From Paraburkholderia solisilvae (GTDB lineage: Bacteria; Pseudomonadota; Gammaproteobacteria; Burkholderiales; Burkholderiaceae), in the NCBI RefSeq assembly GCF_902859875.1, contig NZ_CADIKF010000055.1:1-49375 (forward strand): 49,375 nt of DNA, written 5' to 3'. Position numbers and translations under genes: made by a program. The stretch's first letter is position 1; each line of letters opens with the position of its first letter. Positions 40,548 through 48,394 of this stretch are shown piece by piece. The notes below the pieces were generated by a model that did no database searches, had not been told where the DNA came from, and saw nothing but the letters and a program-made list of their open reading frames with translations.

Positions 40548-41438
40548 ATGGATACGCACTTCTATCTGATTGGCGTCGATGGTGGGGGCACGGGCACGCG
40601 CGTCGTGCTCGGCGATGCACAAGGCCGTGAACTCGCGATCGCGACGAGCGGCCCATCGGGCCTCGCGCTTGGCGTCGAACGTGCATGGCAGTCGATTGAA
40701 ACGGCCAGTGCCGATGCATTCGCGCGCGCCGGGCTGACGCTCGACTGGTCGCGCTGCGTGGTCGGCTGCGGGCTGGCCGGCGTCAATAATCGTGACTGGC
40801 TCGCCGCGTTTCGCGAGCGGGCGCCGGCGGTCGCGGGCCTCGCCGTCGAAAGCGACGCTTACACGACGCTGCTCGGCGCGCATGGCGGCGCACCGGGCGT
40901 CGTGGTCGCGATCGGCACCGGCAGCATCGCGGCCGCGCTGGATCATGACGGCACGTGCCGGATTGCCGGCGGCTACGGCTATCCGACTGCGGACGAAGCG
41001 GGCGGCGCCTGGTTGGGGCTGCGCATCATCGTCCACGCGCAGCGCGCGCTCGACGGCCGCGCGCCGCTCGACGAACTGGCGCGCGCGCTGCTCGAGAAGG
41101 TCGGCGCGCAGGACCGCGACAGTCTCGTCGTGTGGCTGTGCAATGCCAATCAGACCGCGTACGCGAGCCTCGCGCCGGTGGTGCTCGCGCATCGCGCTCA
41201 TCCGGTCGCGGCGCGCCTGCTCGCGCAGGCCGGCGAGCAGATCGAACAGATGGCGAGCGCGCTGGACCCGGGCGGCGCGTTGCCCGTTGCGCTGTGCGGC
41301 GGGCTCTCGGTGCCGTTGCGCGAGTTCGTGCCCGCTCATTTGCAAGCGCGTCTGCGCGCGCCGCTGGCCGACTCGGCGCACGGCGCGTTGCAGCTCGCGC
41401 AGCAGCAAGCCGCCAAGGTTTTCCCGTCGGGAGCGTGA
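40548..41438 (+). CDS. BadF/BadG-type ATPase, N-acetylglucosamine-kinase-like
   Basis: 296-residue sugar kinase of the ASKHA fold. IGVDGGGTGTRVVLGD is the N-terminal phosphate-binding loop. GLAGVNNRDW and VESDAYTTLLGAHGG match the GlcNAc/glucosamine kinase branch, and VVAIGTGSIAAAL is phosphate motif 2. YGYPTADEAGGAWLGLR is the GlcNAc-kinase version of the GDEGSG-type sugar contact. Likely role: phosphorylating amino sugars from cell-wall recycling or uptake. No transport or nag genes are near, so the physiological substrate is uncertain. Confidence 0.85.
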   Translation: MDTHFYLIGVDGGGTGTRVVLGDAQGRELAIATSGPSGLALGVERAWQSIETASADAFARAGLTLDWSRCVVGCGLAGVNNRDWLAAFRERAPAVAGLAVESDAYTTLLGAHGGAPGVVVAIGTGSIAAALDHDGTCRIAGGYGYPTADEAGGAWLGLRIIVHAQRALDGRAPLDELARALLEKVGAQDRDSLVVWLCNANQTAYASLAPVVLAHRAHPVAARLLAQAGEQIEQMASALDPGGALPVALCGGLSVPLREFVPAHLQARLRAPLADSAHGALQLAQQQAAKVFPSGA

Positions 41439-41511
41439 AGCGGCGGCGGCCGGCGATAAAATACGAACTCCGAAGTCAAGATGAACTCCGAAGTCGTTCG
41501 CTGCCCACACT

Positions 41512-42336
41512 ATGTATAACGTCATCGCCACGGATCTCGACGGCACCCTGCTCAACGCCGATCACCAGGTCGATCCGTTCACGGTCGCGACCGTGCGCAA
41601 TCTCGAAGCACAAGGTCTGCACTTCGTGATCGCGACCGGGCGGCATTACTGCGATGTCGCCGGCATTTGCGATGTGCTTGGCATCCGGCCGTATCTGGTC
41701 ACGTCGAACGGCGCACGCATCCATGCGCCCGACGGCACGATGATTCACGCGCAGAATCTTTTGCCGGCCACCGTGCAGCGCCTCGTGCAGCCGGCCATCA
41801 CCGGTGCGCATGGCCGTGTGATCGCGAATCTGTTCGCGGACCGTGAATGGTTTATCGATCGCGCCGCGCCGCATCTGCTGCGCTATCACCAGGACTCGGG
41901 CTTCGTCTATGAGGTCGTCAATCTGAATTCGCACGATGGCGATGGCGTCGCGAAGGTGCTCTATATCGGCGAGCCCGACGATCTTGCCGCAGTGTCGGTC
42001 AATCTCGAACGCGAATTCGGCGCGTCGCTTTACGTGACGTATTCGATGCCGGACTGCCTCGAGGTGATGGCGCCGAATGTGTCGAAAGGGCGTGCGTTGC
42101 AGGTCGTGCTGAATCGCCTCGGTATCGATGCGGCGCGCTGCGTCGCGTTCGGCGACAACATGAACGATATCGATCTGCTGGAAACCGCGGGCCACCCGTT
42201 CATGATGAACAACGCGAATCCGGATCTGATCGCGCGGCTGCCGGCCGTGCCGCGCATCGGCAATAACTTCGAGGCGGGCGTTGCTCACCATCTGCGCAAG
42301 CTCTTCGAACTGCCCGACGAAGTGATGCCTTCATGA
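41512..42336 (+). CDS. Cof-type HAD-IIB family phosphatase
   Basis: 274-residue HAD hydrolase. Motif I is ATDLDGTLLNADHQV with nucleophile D8 and acid D10. Motif II is in LVTSNGARI, motif III is K in VSKGRAL, and motif IV is FGDNMNDIDLL. A C2 cap lies between motifs II and III, which places it with Cof, YbiV and YidA. These hydrolyse a range of sugar phosphates and pyridoxal or flavin phosphates. It lies 70 bases after the kinase, perhaps co-transcribed. Specific substrate unknown. Confidence 0.9.
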   Translation: MYNVIATDLDGTLLNADHQVDPFTVATVRNLEAQGLHFVIATGRHYCDVAGICDVLGIRPYLVTSNGARIHAPDGTMIHAQNLLPATVQRLVQPAITGAHGRVIANLFADREWFIDRAAPHLLRYHQDSGFVYEVVNLNSHDGDGVAKVLYIGEPDDLAAVSVNLEREFGASLYVTYSMPDCLEVMAPNVSKGRALQVVLNRLGIDAARCVAFGDNMNDIDLLETAGHPFMMNNANPDLIARLPAVPRIGNNFEAGVAHHLRKLFELPDEVMPS

Positions 42337-42467
42337 CCGGAAGGCGGCGCATTCCGTTGCGCCCGCAGTGCGTTGCTGGTCGGCCCAGCCGATCATGGCT
42401 GGGTCACGATGATCAAGCTCAGGACGGCGAGCCGGCGTTCAGGCGGTGGTTCAAGCAAGGCGAGCAT

Positions 42468-42571
42468 GTGGCCGCCTGAGGTGGCCGCCTGAGGTGGCTG
42501 CCTGAGGTGGCCGCCTCAGGTCGCAGCCTCAAGTTGAGGTCTCAGGTTGCGGCCTCAAATTGCGGCCCCAA
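42468..42571. repeat. 13-bp degenerate tandem repeat
   Basis: Eight head-to-tail 13-base units based on GTGGCCGCCTGAG. The first two are identical and later ones diverge steadily (GTTGCGGCCTCAA, ATTGCGGCCCCAA). It lies beyond the stop of the HAD gene and of the convergent small secreted protein gene; it is not coding in any supported frame. Confidence 0.9.
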
Positions 42572-42621
42572 CCTGCCGCCTTTAGCGACCGCCTTATACG
42601 GCCGCCTCACGGCGCCCCGCG

Positions 42622-42909
42622 TCAGTCACGCCAATGGCCCCACGTGCGGCCATAATCCCCGCTGCGATGATTCTGATCGCGATACTCCCAGCGATGATCA
42701 TCACCCCGGTTCCAGCCGCGCTGGTCCCAGCCGTGGTCATCGCGCGGGTAATAGACCGGGCGCGGAGCCGCGTAGACGGGCGCCGGCTGCACATAAGCGG
42801 GCGCGCCGAGCGACAACCCGATGCTGAGGCTGCTATGTGCCTGCGCAACCCCGACAGCACCGGCCGCGAGACCGGCTGCGACGAGCAGATGAGTGACAAT
42901 GCGCTTCAT
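42622..42909 (-). CDS. small secreted Arg/His/Asp/Trp-rich protein
   Basis: 95-residue protein with a classical signal peptide (MKRIVTHLLVAAGLAAGAVGVAQA, cleavage after AQA at about residue 24). The mature part is Pro/Tyr-rich and then dominated by D, H, R, W and N (WDQRGWNRGDDHRWEYRD). Many Burkholderia genomes carry such short periplasmic proteins of unknown function. AAGGAGGAA precedes the ATG. No enzyme motif; metal binding by the His/Asp tail is possible but unproven. Confidence 0.75.
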   Translation of the reverse strand: MKRIVTHLLVAAGLAAGAVGVAQAHSSLSIGLSLGAPAYVQPAPVYAAPRPVYYPRDDHGWDQRGWNRGDDHRWEYRDQNHRSGDYGRTWGHWRD

Positions 42910-43558
42910 ATGTTCCTCCTTGCGGCGAGTCGACGGGAATAGCGCTTCGACGCTTACTCCAGTCCTGTGCAACATCGTTGCGAACGCGGCCACGAGGCCG
43001 CACGAGTTCAATCTACGCGCTGCGCCCGTTGCGTACTGAGACAGGTTGTTACGGAGTGCAAGCGGTTCTTTGCCGCCCGACGCATGCATGAACGCCGCGC
43101 CGCGCCGCGGCCTCGCCCGGCGCGCGGCCTGGCGAGGCCGACGCGCGCACGGCACGCGCAGCCCATCCGTTGCGCCGTAAACCCGCCTTACATCTGTGCC
43201 GCCTGTTTAATCTTCGCCGCCGTCTCACACCGGTCCGCCACCGATGCTTCAGGCAAATGCAAACCCGGATGAACCGCAGACAAGTGTTTTGGCGCACCCG
43301 CCTAACGGAACCCGTAAATACCCGGATATATCGCGATTGGAGTGGATTCGAACAGACGCATTTCCAATCGGGATGTCAACTTTTGTTAATTCCGCACTCG
43401 TGCCCCCCATATTCTTCGTAAAATTTGCAGGGCATTTAACCGTTTCTTTCGATAAAATTATCAGAAGTTTTCGCGTAAAATGATTTAGGTCCGTTGCGGA
43501 CTTTATTAAACGACGCTAATCTCCGAACCGACGGGGTTGGAAAAAAAGGGAGGCCGAA
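42910..43558. other. long intergenic region before the H-NS gene, AT-rich at its 3' part
   Basis: About 650 bases with no supported gene. The last 190 bases (from about 43370) are much richer in A and T than the rest of the window, with several TAAAAT-like words (for example GATAAAATTATC). Such sequence suits H-NS binding and autoregulation. No single promoter pair is clear. Confidence 0.5.
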
Positions 43559-43861
43559 ATGTCGCAATATGCTGATCTGAAGGTTCAGATCTCCAAGCTG
43601 CAAGCGCAGGCGGAGGAAGCCCGCCGCGTGGAAGTGGGCAATGTGATTGCCGAGATTCAACGTCAGATTGCCGAGTATGGTCTGACGCCGCAAGACCTCG
43701 GCTTTGCCGCGGCGGCGCGGCGCGGGCGCCCGCCGAAGAAGGCGCCGCTGCCGGCGAAATACCGGGATCCGAAATCCGGCAATACGTGGAGCGGCCGCGG
43801 TAAGCCGCCGAAATGGATTGCCGGCAAGAGCCGCGAGCGGTTCCTGATCGGCGAGGCGTAA
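43559..43861 (+). CDS. H-NS family nucleoid-associated protein
   Basis: 100-residue DNA-binding protein of the short beta-proteobacterial H-NS type. The N-terminal half is a coiled-coil oligomerisation segment (LKVQISKLQAQAEEARRVEVGNVIAEIQ). ARRGRPPKKAP is an AT-hook-like linker, and KYRDPKSGNTWSGRGKPPKWI is the diagnostic C-terminal DNA-binding motif. GGGAGGCCGAA precedes the ATG. Family members silence AT-rich acquired genes and affect motility. It sits between surface-sugar and flagellar genes. Confidence 0.93.
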   Translation: MSQYADLKVQISKLQAQAEEARRVEVGNVIAEIQRQIAEYGLTPQDLGFAAAARRGRPPKKAPLPAKYRDPKSGNTWSGRGKPPKWIAGKSRERFLIGEA

Positions 43862-43876
43862 TCCCGGTGCGTGGGT

Positions 43877-43920
43877 ATTGCGTAACCGTTCACAGACCCA
43901 TCCATAGCCGGTTACGCAAT
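43877..43920. repeat. inverted repeat just after the H-NS gene
   Basis: Perfect 12-base arms (ATTGCGTAACCG) around a 20-base loop, starting 16 bases past the stop codon. No T-tract, so it may stabilise the 3' end or bind a regulator. Confidence 0.6.
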
Positions 43921-44077
43921 TGTTATCCCGTATCCGCTGAAATCCGACGCGTGTCGGAGTGAATTCGGAATTCTTCGAGCGCAGCTAATGCGTTCTGAAA
44001 GCTGATACGAAAGCGCCCGGCAAACGATCTGCCAAAAACGGTACTGCGGTCGGAAACCGGTTCGCGCAGCCGGCAAT

Positions 44078-44107
44078 AAAAAGCCGCCTTTTCCAGGCGG
44101 CTTTTTT
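44078..44107. terminator. bidirectional terminator between H-NS and GT4 genes
   Basis: A run of A, AAGCCGCC, loop, GGCGGCTT and a run of T: functional for both convergent transcripts. Confidence 0.9.
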
Positions 44108-44264
44108 ACGACTTATCGACTGTTTCGCTACAGAACGTGGTGCGCAAACGTTTTACATCAGGATATTCACCGGGACTGCATGCGGCGACCGTCCGGCCCG
44201 AAACATTGGCGAGCCGTGCAATATGCGACGGCGGCGCCGGTTGCGCAGCGCCGCCGCGCCAATT

Positions 44265-45332
44265 TCAGCCGGCAGCCGCGACGCGGCGCAGAATCGGGCG
44301 GCGCGCCGCCTCGACCAGCGTCATATAGCCGTCGACATAGTTCTGCGCCATCGTCTTCGCGCTGAAGCGCTTGTCGAACTGCGCGCGGATCTGTTCGCGC
44401 GACAGCTCGTCGATTCGCTGCAGCGCCGCCACCGCGCCCTGCACGTCTTCGACGATATAGCCGGTCAGCCCGTGGTCGATCACCTCCGGCACCGAACCGC
44501 GGTTGAACGCGATCACCGGCGTGCCGCACGCCATCGACTCGATCATCACGAGGCCAAACGGCTCGCTCCAGTCGATCGGGAACAGCAGCGCCTTCGCGCC
44601 GGACAGGAACTCGGGCTTCTGCGCCTCGTTGATCTCGCCGATGAATTCGACATGCGCCTGCGACAGCAGCGGCTCGATTTCCGTCTTGAAGTAATCCATG
44701 TCGACCTTGTCGACCTTCGCGGCGATCTTCAGCGGCAGCCCGCTTTGTGCGGCGATACGGATTGCCGTGTCGACGCGCTTTTCCGGGCAGATGCGGCCGA
44801 GGAACGCCAGATATTCGGGCTTGCGGTCGGTCCGCGGCGTGAGCAGCTGCGCCGGCAGGCCGTGATAGATGGTGTTCAGCCAGTTCGCCTGCGGCAGCGG
44901 CTGGCGCTGCGAATCGGAAATCGAAATGACCGGTGCGTCGGCGAACGTGTCGAACATCGGTTGCAGCTCGGGCAAGTCCAGCCGGCCGTGCAGTGTCGTG
45001 ACGAACGGCGTATCGAGCTGCGTGAAGAGCGGAAACGGCAAATAGTCGAGGTGAAAATGCAGCACATCGAACTCGTGCGCCACGCGACGCACGCGCTCGA
45101 GCAGCAGCATGTGCGGCGCCATCGTATCGCGCACCGTCGGATCCAGACGCAGCGCGCGCGGCCACGCGGCTTCGAGCTTCGCGGAAGTCACCGAATCGCC
45201 GCTCGCGAACAGCGTGACGTCGTGGCCGAGGTCGACCAGCGCCTCGGTAAGATAGGACACGACCCGCTCCGTGCCGCCGTAGAGCTTCGGAGGGACGGCT
45301 TCGTAAAGCGGTGCGATTTGTGCGATTCGCAT
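44265..45332 (-). CDS. GT4-family glycosyltransferase
   Basis: 355-residue GT-B transferase. The N-terminal domain has IAQIAPLYEAVPPKLYGGTERVV with the glycine loop, then HFHLDYLPFPL. The C-terminal domain has YLAFLGRICPEKRVDTAI and SEPFGLVMIESMACGTPVIA, the E-x7-E nucleotide-sugar-binding motif. It is soluble, as usual for the family. It probably adds a sugar to a surface polysaccharide or small molecule. It stands alone opposite the H-NS gene, so its pathway cannot be inferred. Confidence 0.9.
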   Translation of the reverse strand: MRIAQIAPLYEAVPPKLYGGTERVVSYLTEALVDLGHDVTLFASGDSVTSAKLEAAWPRALRLDPTVRDTMAPHMLLLERVRRVAHEFDVLHFHLDYLPFPLFTQLDTPFVTTLHGRLDLPELQPMFDTFADAPVISISDSQRQPLPQANWLNTIYHGLPAQLLTPRTDRKPEYLAFLGRICPEKRVDTAIRIAAQSGLPLKIAAKVDKVDMDYFKTEIEPLLSQAHVEFIGEINEAQKPEFLSGAKALLFPIDWSEPFGLVMIESMACGTPVIAFNRGSVPEVIDHGLTGYIVEDVQGAVAALQRIDELSREQIRAQFDKRFSAKTMAQNYVDGYMTLVEAARRPILRRVAAAG

Positions 45333-45696
45333 TGTATGACTCCTGTTCAGAGGCTATTTCGCACGACGGCGCGAGAGGCGCAGCGAAAGGCGAATGCCGG
45401 TCGGACGGACGGGCGGCGCGTTCCCGGACTGAAATGTGGGGTGCGCTCGCCCGAGGGCGGCCTGAAGCCGAAGCGGGCCGGATCGGGTTATCCCTTAAGG
45501 TCCATTATCGGTATCCAGCACGATAATTCGACCTATTTTTCAAACGCTTAATGTTGTTACAGCGGGAAACACCGGCGGTTGCAATTGCCTCGCGCGACCC
45601 GCGAGCCTTGCGCAGCAACGTTGTGCGACCGCCCGACATGATCGGCGAGGGGGCCGCCTCGTGGCAAGCGCCGCGTCGGCCGTTACAGGTTCTTTG

Positions 45697-45724
45697 TTGC
45701 GGCAGGATGAAATCGCCCTATAAT
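45697..45724 (+). promoter_or_regulatory. sigma-70-type promoter candidate for flhDC
   Basis: TTGCGG, 16 bases, TATAAT. The predicted start near 45731 gives a leader of about 290 bases before the flhD ATG. Confidence 0.6.
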
Positions 45725-45794
45725 TTCGGCTCTTTATTCCCCCGACCGGCGCATTCGCCCGGTTAAAAAATCCCCGAAGTCTCTCGCCCCGTTT

Positions 45795-45813
45795 TGTAGG
45801 AAAAATTCCTACA
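45795..45813. promoter_or_regulatory. palindrome TGTAGGAA-AAA-TTCCTACA in the flhDC leader
   Basis: Perfect 8-base arms with a 3-base centre, about 65 bases after the predicted transcription start and about 210 before flhD. It fits a dimeric repressor site or a small RNA hairpin. Confidence 0.55.
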
Positions 45814-46023
45814 GAATTAATGGACGATTCCGTCGCGAAGGCGGGGCGGTTGTCCGCTTTTCGTGCGAATCCGCTAAGGCGACAATCTTGGCACGGTCAT
45901 CACACTGCCGATCGTGTCCCTTGGAAGAAAGTGGACGTCGACAGGCAAACGATTTCGTGCCGGCCAGACAAGACCAGTCAAGACCAATCGGGCTTCAATC
46001 AGGCATCAAATTCGGGGGAAATC

Positions 46024-46353
46024 ATGAGCGCTACCGTCGCTAGTAGTGACATGCTCAATGAGATCAAGGAAGTGAACCTGTCGTATCTGCTGCTCGCGCA
46101 ACGACTGCTGCGCGAGGACAAGCCGATGGGCATGTTCCGCATGGGAATCTCGGAGCAGCTCGCCAACGTGCTCGTGAATCTGACACTTGCGCAGACGGTC
46201 AAGCTTTGCGCATCGAACCAGCTGCTATGCCGGTTCCGGTTCGACGACCACACGATTCTTTCTTCGCTCGCCGACAAGGGCAAGCCGACTTCCGTCAGCC
46301 AGGCGCACTCCGCGATCCTGATGGCGGGGCAGCCCGTCGAGCAGATCGGCTGA
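46024..46353 (+). CDS. flhD: flagellar transcriptional regulator FlhD
   Basis: 109-residue subunit of the FlhD4C2 master activator of flagellar class II genes. IKEVNLSYLLLAQRLLREDK, MGISEQLANVLVNLTLAQTVKLC and LLCRFRFDDHTILSSL match FlhD along its length. The ATG follows CGGGGGAAATC. The frame remains open far upstream, but conserved sequence starts here. It is followed after 84 bases by flhC, as in enteric bacteria and Burkholderia. Confidence 0.95.
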   Translation: MSATVASSDMLNEIKEVNLSYLLLAQRLLREDKPMGMFRMGISEQLANVLVNLTLAQTVKLCASNQLLCRFRFDDHTILSSLADKGKPTSVSQAHSAILMAGQPVEQIG

Positions 46354-46437
46354 TGCGCGCTGCGTCGCAGGCAGGCACACGCCGCGGGCCGTATCGGGTT
46401 CAACCGGCCGCCCGCCGCCAGACGGAGCGCATCGCTC

Positions 46438-46983
46438 ATGGCCACTAAGAGCGTCGTGCACGAGGTGCGCGAAATCACGCTCGCGATCGAGCTGATCGAA
46501 CTCGGTGCGCGCCTGCAGCTGCTCGAGGCGGAAACCAGCCTGTCGCGCGACCGGCTGATCAAGCTGTACAAGGAACTGAAGGGCGAGTCGCCGCCGAAGG
46601 GCATGCTGCCGTTCTCGACCGACTGGTTCATGACGTGGCAGCCGAACATTCACTCGTCGCTCTTCTACAACATTTACCGGTTTATGTCCGCGCGCGGCGG
46701 CTGCGAGACGATCCAGTCGATCGTCAAGGGCTACCGGCTGTACCGCGAACACGTGCAGATGCACGGCGAGGAGCCGGTGCTGAGCCTCACGCGTGCCTGG
46801 ACGCTCGTGCGCTTTTTCGATTCCGGGATGCTGCAGCTCACGCCGTGCACGCGCTGCGGTGGGCATTTCGTCGCACATGCGCACGATCCGCGCGCCGGAT
46901 TCGTGTGCGGGCTGTGCCAGCCGCCTTCGCGGGCGGGCAAGACCCGCAAGGCCGCCGACGAACGGACGCGCGCGGCGGTTTGA
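46438..46983 (+). CDS. flhC: flagellar transcriptional regulator FlhC
   Basis: 181-residue partner of FlhD. IELIELGARLQLLEAETSLSRDRL is the N-terminal DNA-binding region. GMLPFSTDWFMTWQPNIHSS is diagnostic. The zinc site is formed by CTRC and CGLC near the C-terminus, both pairs intact. It sits directly upstream of motAB, the standard flhDC-motAB order. Confidence 0.96.
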   Translation: MATKSVVHEVREITLAIELIELGARLQLLEAETSLSRDRLIKLYKELKGESPPKGMLPFSTDWFMTWQPNIHSSLFYNIYRFMSARGGCETIQSIVKGYRLYREHVQMHGEEPVLSLTRAWTLVRFFDSGMLQLTPCTRCGGHFVAHAHDPRAGFVCGLCQPPSRAGKTRKAADERTRAAV

Positions 46984-47215
46984 GCGGGCCCGGTGGGGGC
47001 GCCCATTTGGATTGGCCCGTTCGGGTCGGCCCGGCAGGGCGGCAAATTCGGGTGGCCGGTTTGGGCTGGCCTGGTGGGTTGGCCGCTCCGGGCTGGCCAG
47101 TTTGGGCTGGCCGATCGGCGCCGGCCCGTCCCGACCGGCCCATCCGGACTGGCGCATCCCGACCGGCTCCTCTGGTCCAGCCCATCCGGACCGGCGCATT
47201 CAGGCCGACCCGGCG
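46984..47215. repeat. degenerate 14-bp GGGCTGGCC-type repeats between flhC and motA
   Basis: Periodic GGGYTGGCC words (for example GGGCTGGCCAGTTT, GGGCTGGCC) fill the first half. Roughly complementary CATCCGGACTGGCG and GGTCCAGCC words fill the second half. Together they could form a long imperfect hairpin in the flhDC-motAB transcript. It is not coding in a supported frame. Confidence 0.75.
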
Positions 47216-47296
47216 AGGCGCGGCGCGCCCCGGCAGCGACCGCCCGCGATGCCCACCCAGCCGCCGCCGGATCACCCGCCGCGGGGGCCCGCAAAG

Positions 47297-47340
47297 TGCC
47301 GCCGCCCCAACGTTTACACGGGGGCGGCAGGGCGTTTTTC
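47297..47340 (+). terminator. terminator-like hairpin downstream of flhC
   Basis: TGCCGCCGCCCC pairs with GGGGGCGGCA around an 11-base loop, followed by GGGCGTTTTTC. It would end or attenuate the flhDC transcript before motA. Confidence 0.75.
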
Positions 47341-47415
47341 CGTCAAAGGTTTTTCGTTGCCCTGCCGTAAACCCAATTAACGACGATCTCCGTCGCCTAT
47401 TTTGGGGGCTCCGCG

Positions 47416-48276
47416 GTGCTGATTTTCCTGGGAACACTCGTGACGCTGCTGTCCGTCTTCGGCGGCTACATGCTCGAGGGCGGCCATCTGGCAGCGCTGC
47501 TGCAGCCGGTCGAGGTGCTCATGATCGTCGGAGCCGGCGTCGGGGCGTTCATTCTCGGCAACGGGATGAAGACGATCAAAGCGACGATGCGCGTGATTCC
47601 GACGCTCTTCAAAGGATCGAAGTACAACAAGGACGTGTACATGGAGCTGATGGCGCTGCTCTACGTCCTGCTCGCGAAGGCGCGCAAGGAAGGCACGCTG
47701 ACGCTCGAAGCCGACATCGACGATCCGGAGAAGAGCCCGATCTTCACGCAGTACCCCAAGATTCTCGCGGACCGGCACATCGTCGAATTCCTGACCGACT
47801 ATCTGCGGCTGATGGTCGGCGGCAACATGAACGCGTTCGAGATCGAAAGCCTGATGGACGAAGAGATCGAAACGCATCACGCGGAAGGCGAAGCGCCGAG
47901 CCATGCGCTCGCGAAGATCGGCGATGCGATGCCGGCTTTCGGTATCGTCGCGGCGGTGATGGGCGTGGTCCACACGATGGCGTCCGCCGACAAGCCGCCC
48001 GCAATTCTCGGCCAGATGATCGCGCAGGCGCTGGTCGGCACGTTCCTCGGCATTCTGCTTTCGTACGGGCTGATCGGGCCGCTCGCGAGCGTCGCGGAAC
48101 AGCGCGTGACCGAGTCGACCAAGATGTTCCAGTGCATCAAGGTGACGATTCTCGCGAGCCTGAACGGCTACGCGCCGGCGATTGCCGTCGAGTTCGGCCG
48201 CAAGGTGCTGTTCTCGACCGAGCGTCCGTCGTTCTCGGAGCTCGAAGAGCACGTGCGCCGCGTGAAGGCGAAGTAA
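47416..48276 (+). CDS. motA: flagellar motor stator protein MotA
   Basis: 286-residue proton-channel subunit with four membrane segments (first LIFLGTLVTLLSVFGGYML; third and fourth around PAFGIVAAVMGVVHTM and ALVGTFLGILLSYGLIGPL). The cytoplasmic torque loop carries the charged residues expected from E. coli MotA, including MNAFEIESLMDEEIETH. It ends RPSFSELEEHVRRVKAK. The start is GTG (LIFLG), matching the MotA N-terminus, with GGGGGCT upstream. Forms the stator with MotB. Confidence 0.96.
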   Translation: MLIFLGTLVTLLSVFGGYMLEGGHLAALLQPVEVLMIVGAGVGAFILGNGMKTIKATMRVIPTLFKGSKYNKDVYMELMALLYVLLAKARKEGTLTLEADIDDPEKSPIFTQYPKILADRHIVEFLTDYLRLMVGGNMNAFEIESLMDEEIETHHAEGEAPSHALAKIGDAMPAFGIVAAVMGVVHTMASADKPPAILGQMIAQALVGTFLGILLSYGLIGPLASVAEQRVTESTKMFQCIKVTILASLNGYAPAIAVEFGRKVLFSTERPSFSELEEHVRRVKAK

Positions 48277-48394
48277 GCAGGCGAAACAGGCAGGCGAAAT
48301 AACGCGGGAGCCGCGCAAGCCGTCGCAAGCAGGCGGCCGCGATCCGGCAGGTCAAGGCAAGCAGATCTACAGGCAGGGCAGGCGGAGCAGCCGA

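Larger units (their letters stand above)
45333..46023. other. flhDC upstream regulatory region
   Basis: About 690 bases without a supported gene. It contains a good sigma-70 promoter candidate (45697-45724) and a palindrome (45795-45813), so the flhD leader would be about 290 bases. Long flhDC leaders are known sites of regulation in other bacteria. The duplicated words AGACCAGTC and AGACCAATC lie at 45967-45990. Confidence 0.55.

Noticed and set aside
46635..48302. 555-codon frame overlapping flhC, the repeats and motA
   Set aside because: Out of frame with flhC and motA, crosses the terminator hairpin, and has no conserved motif.
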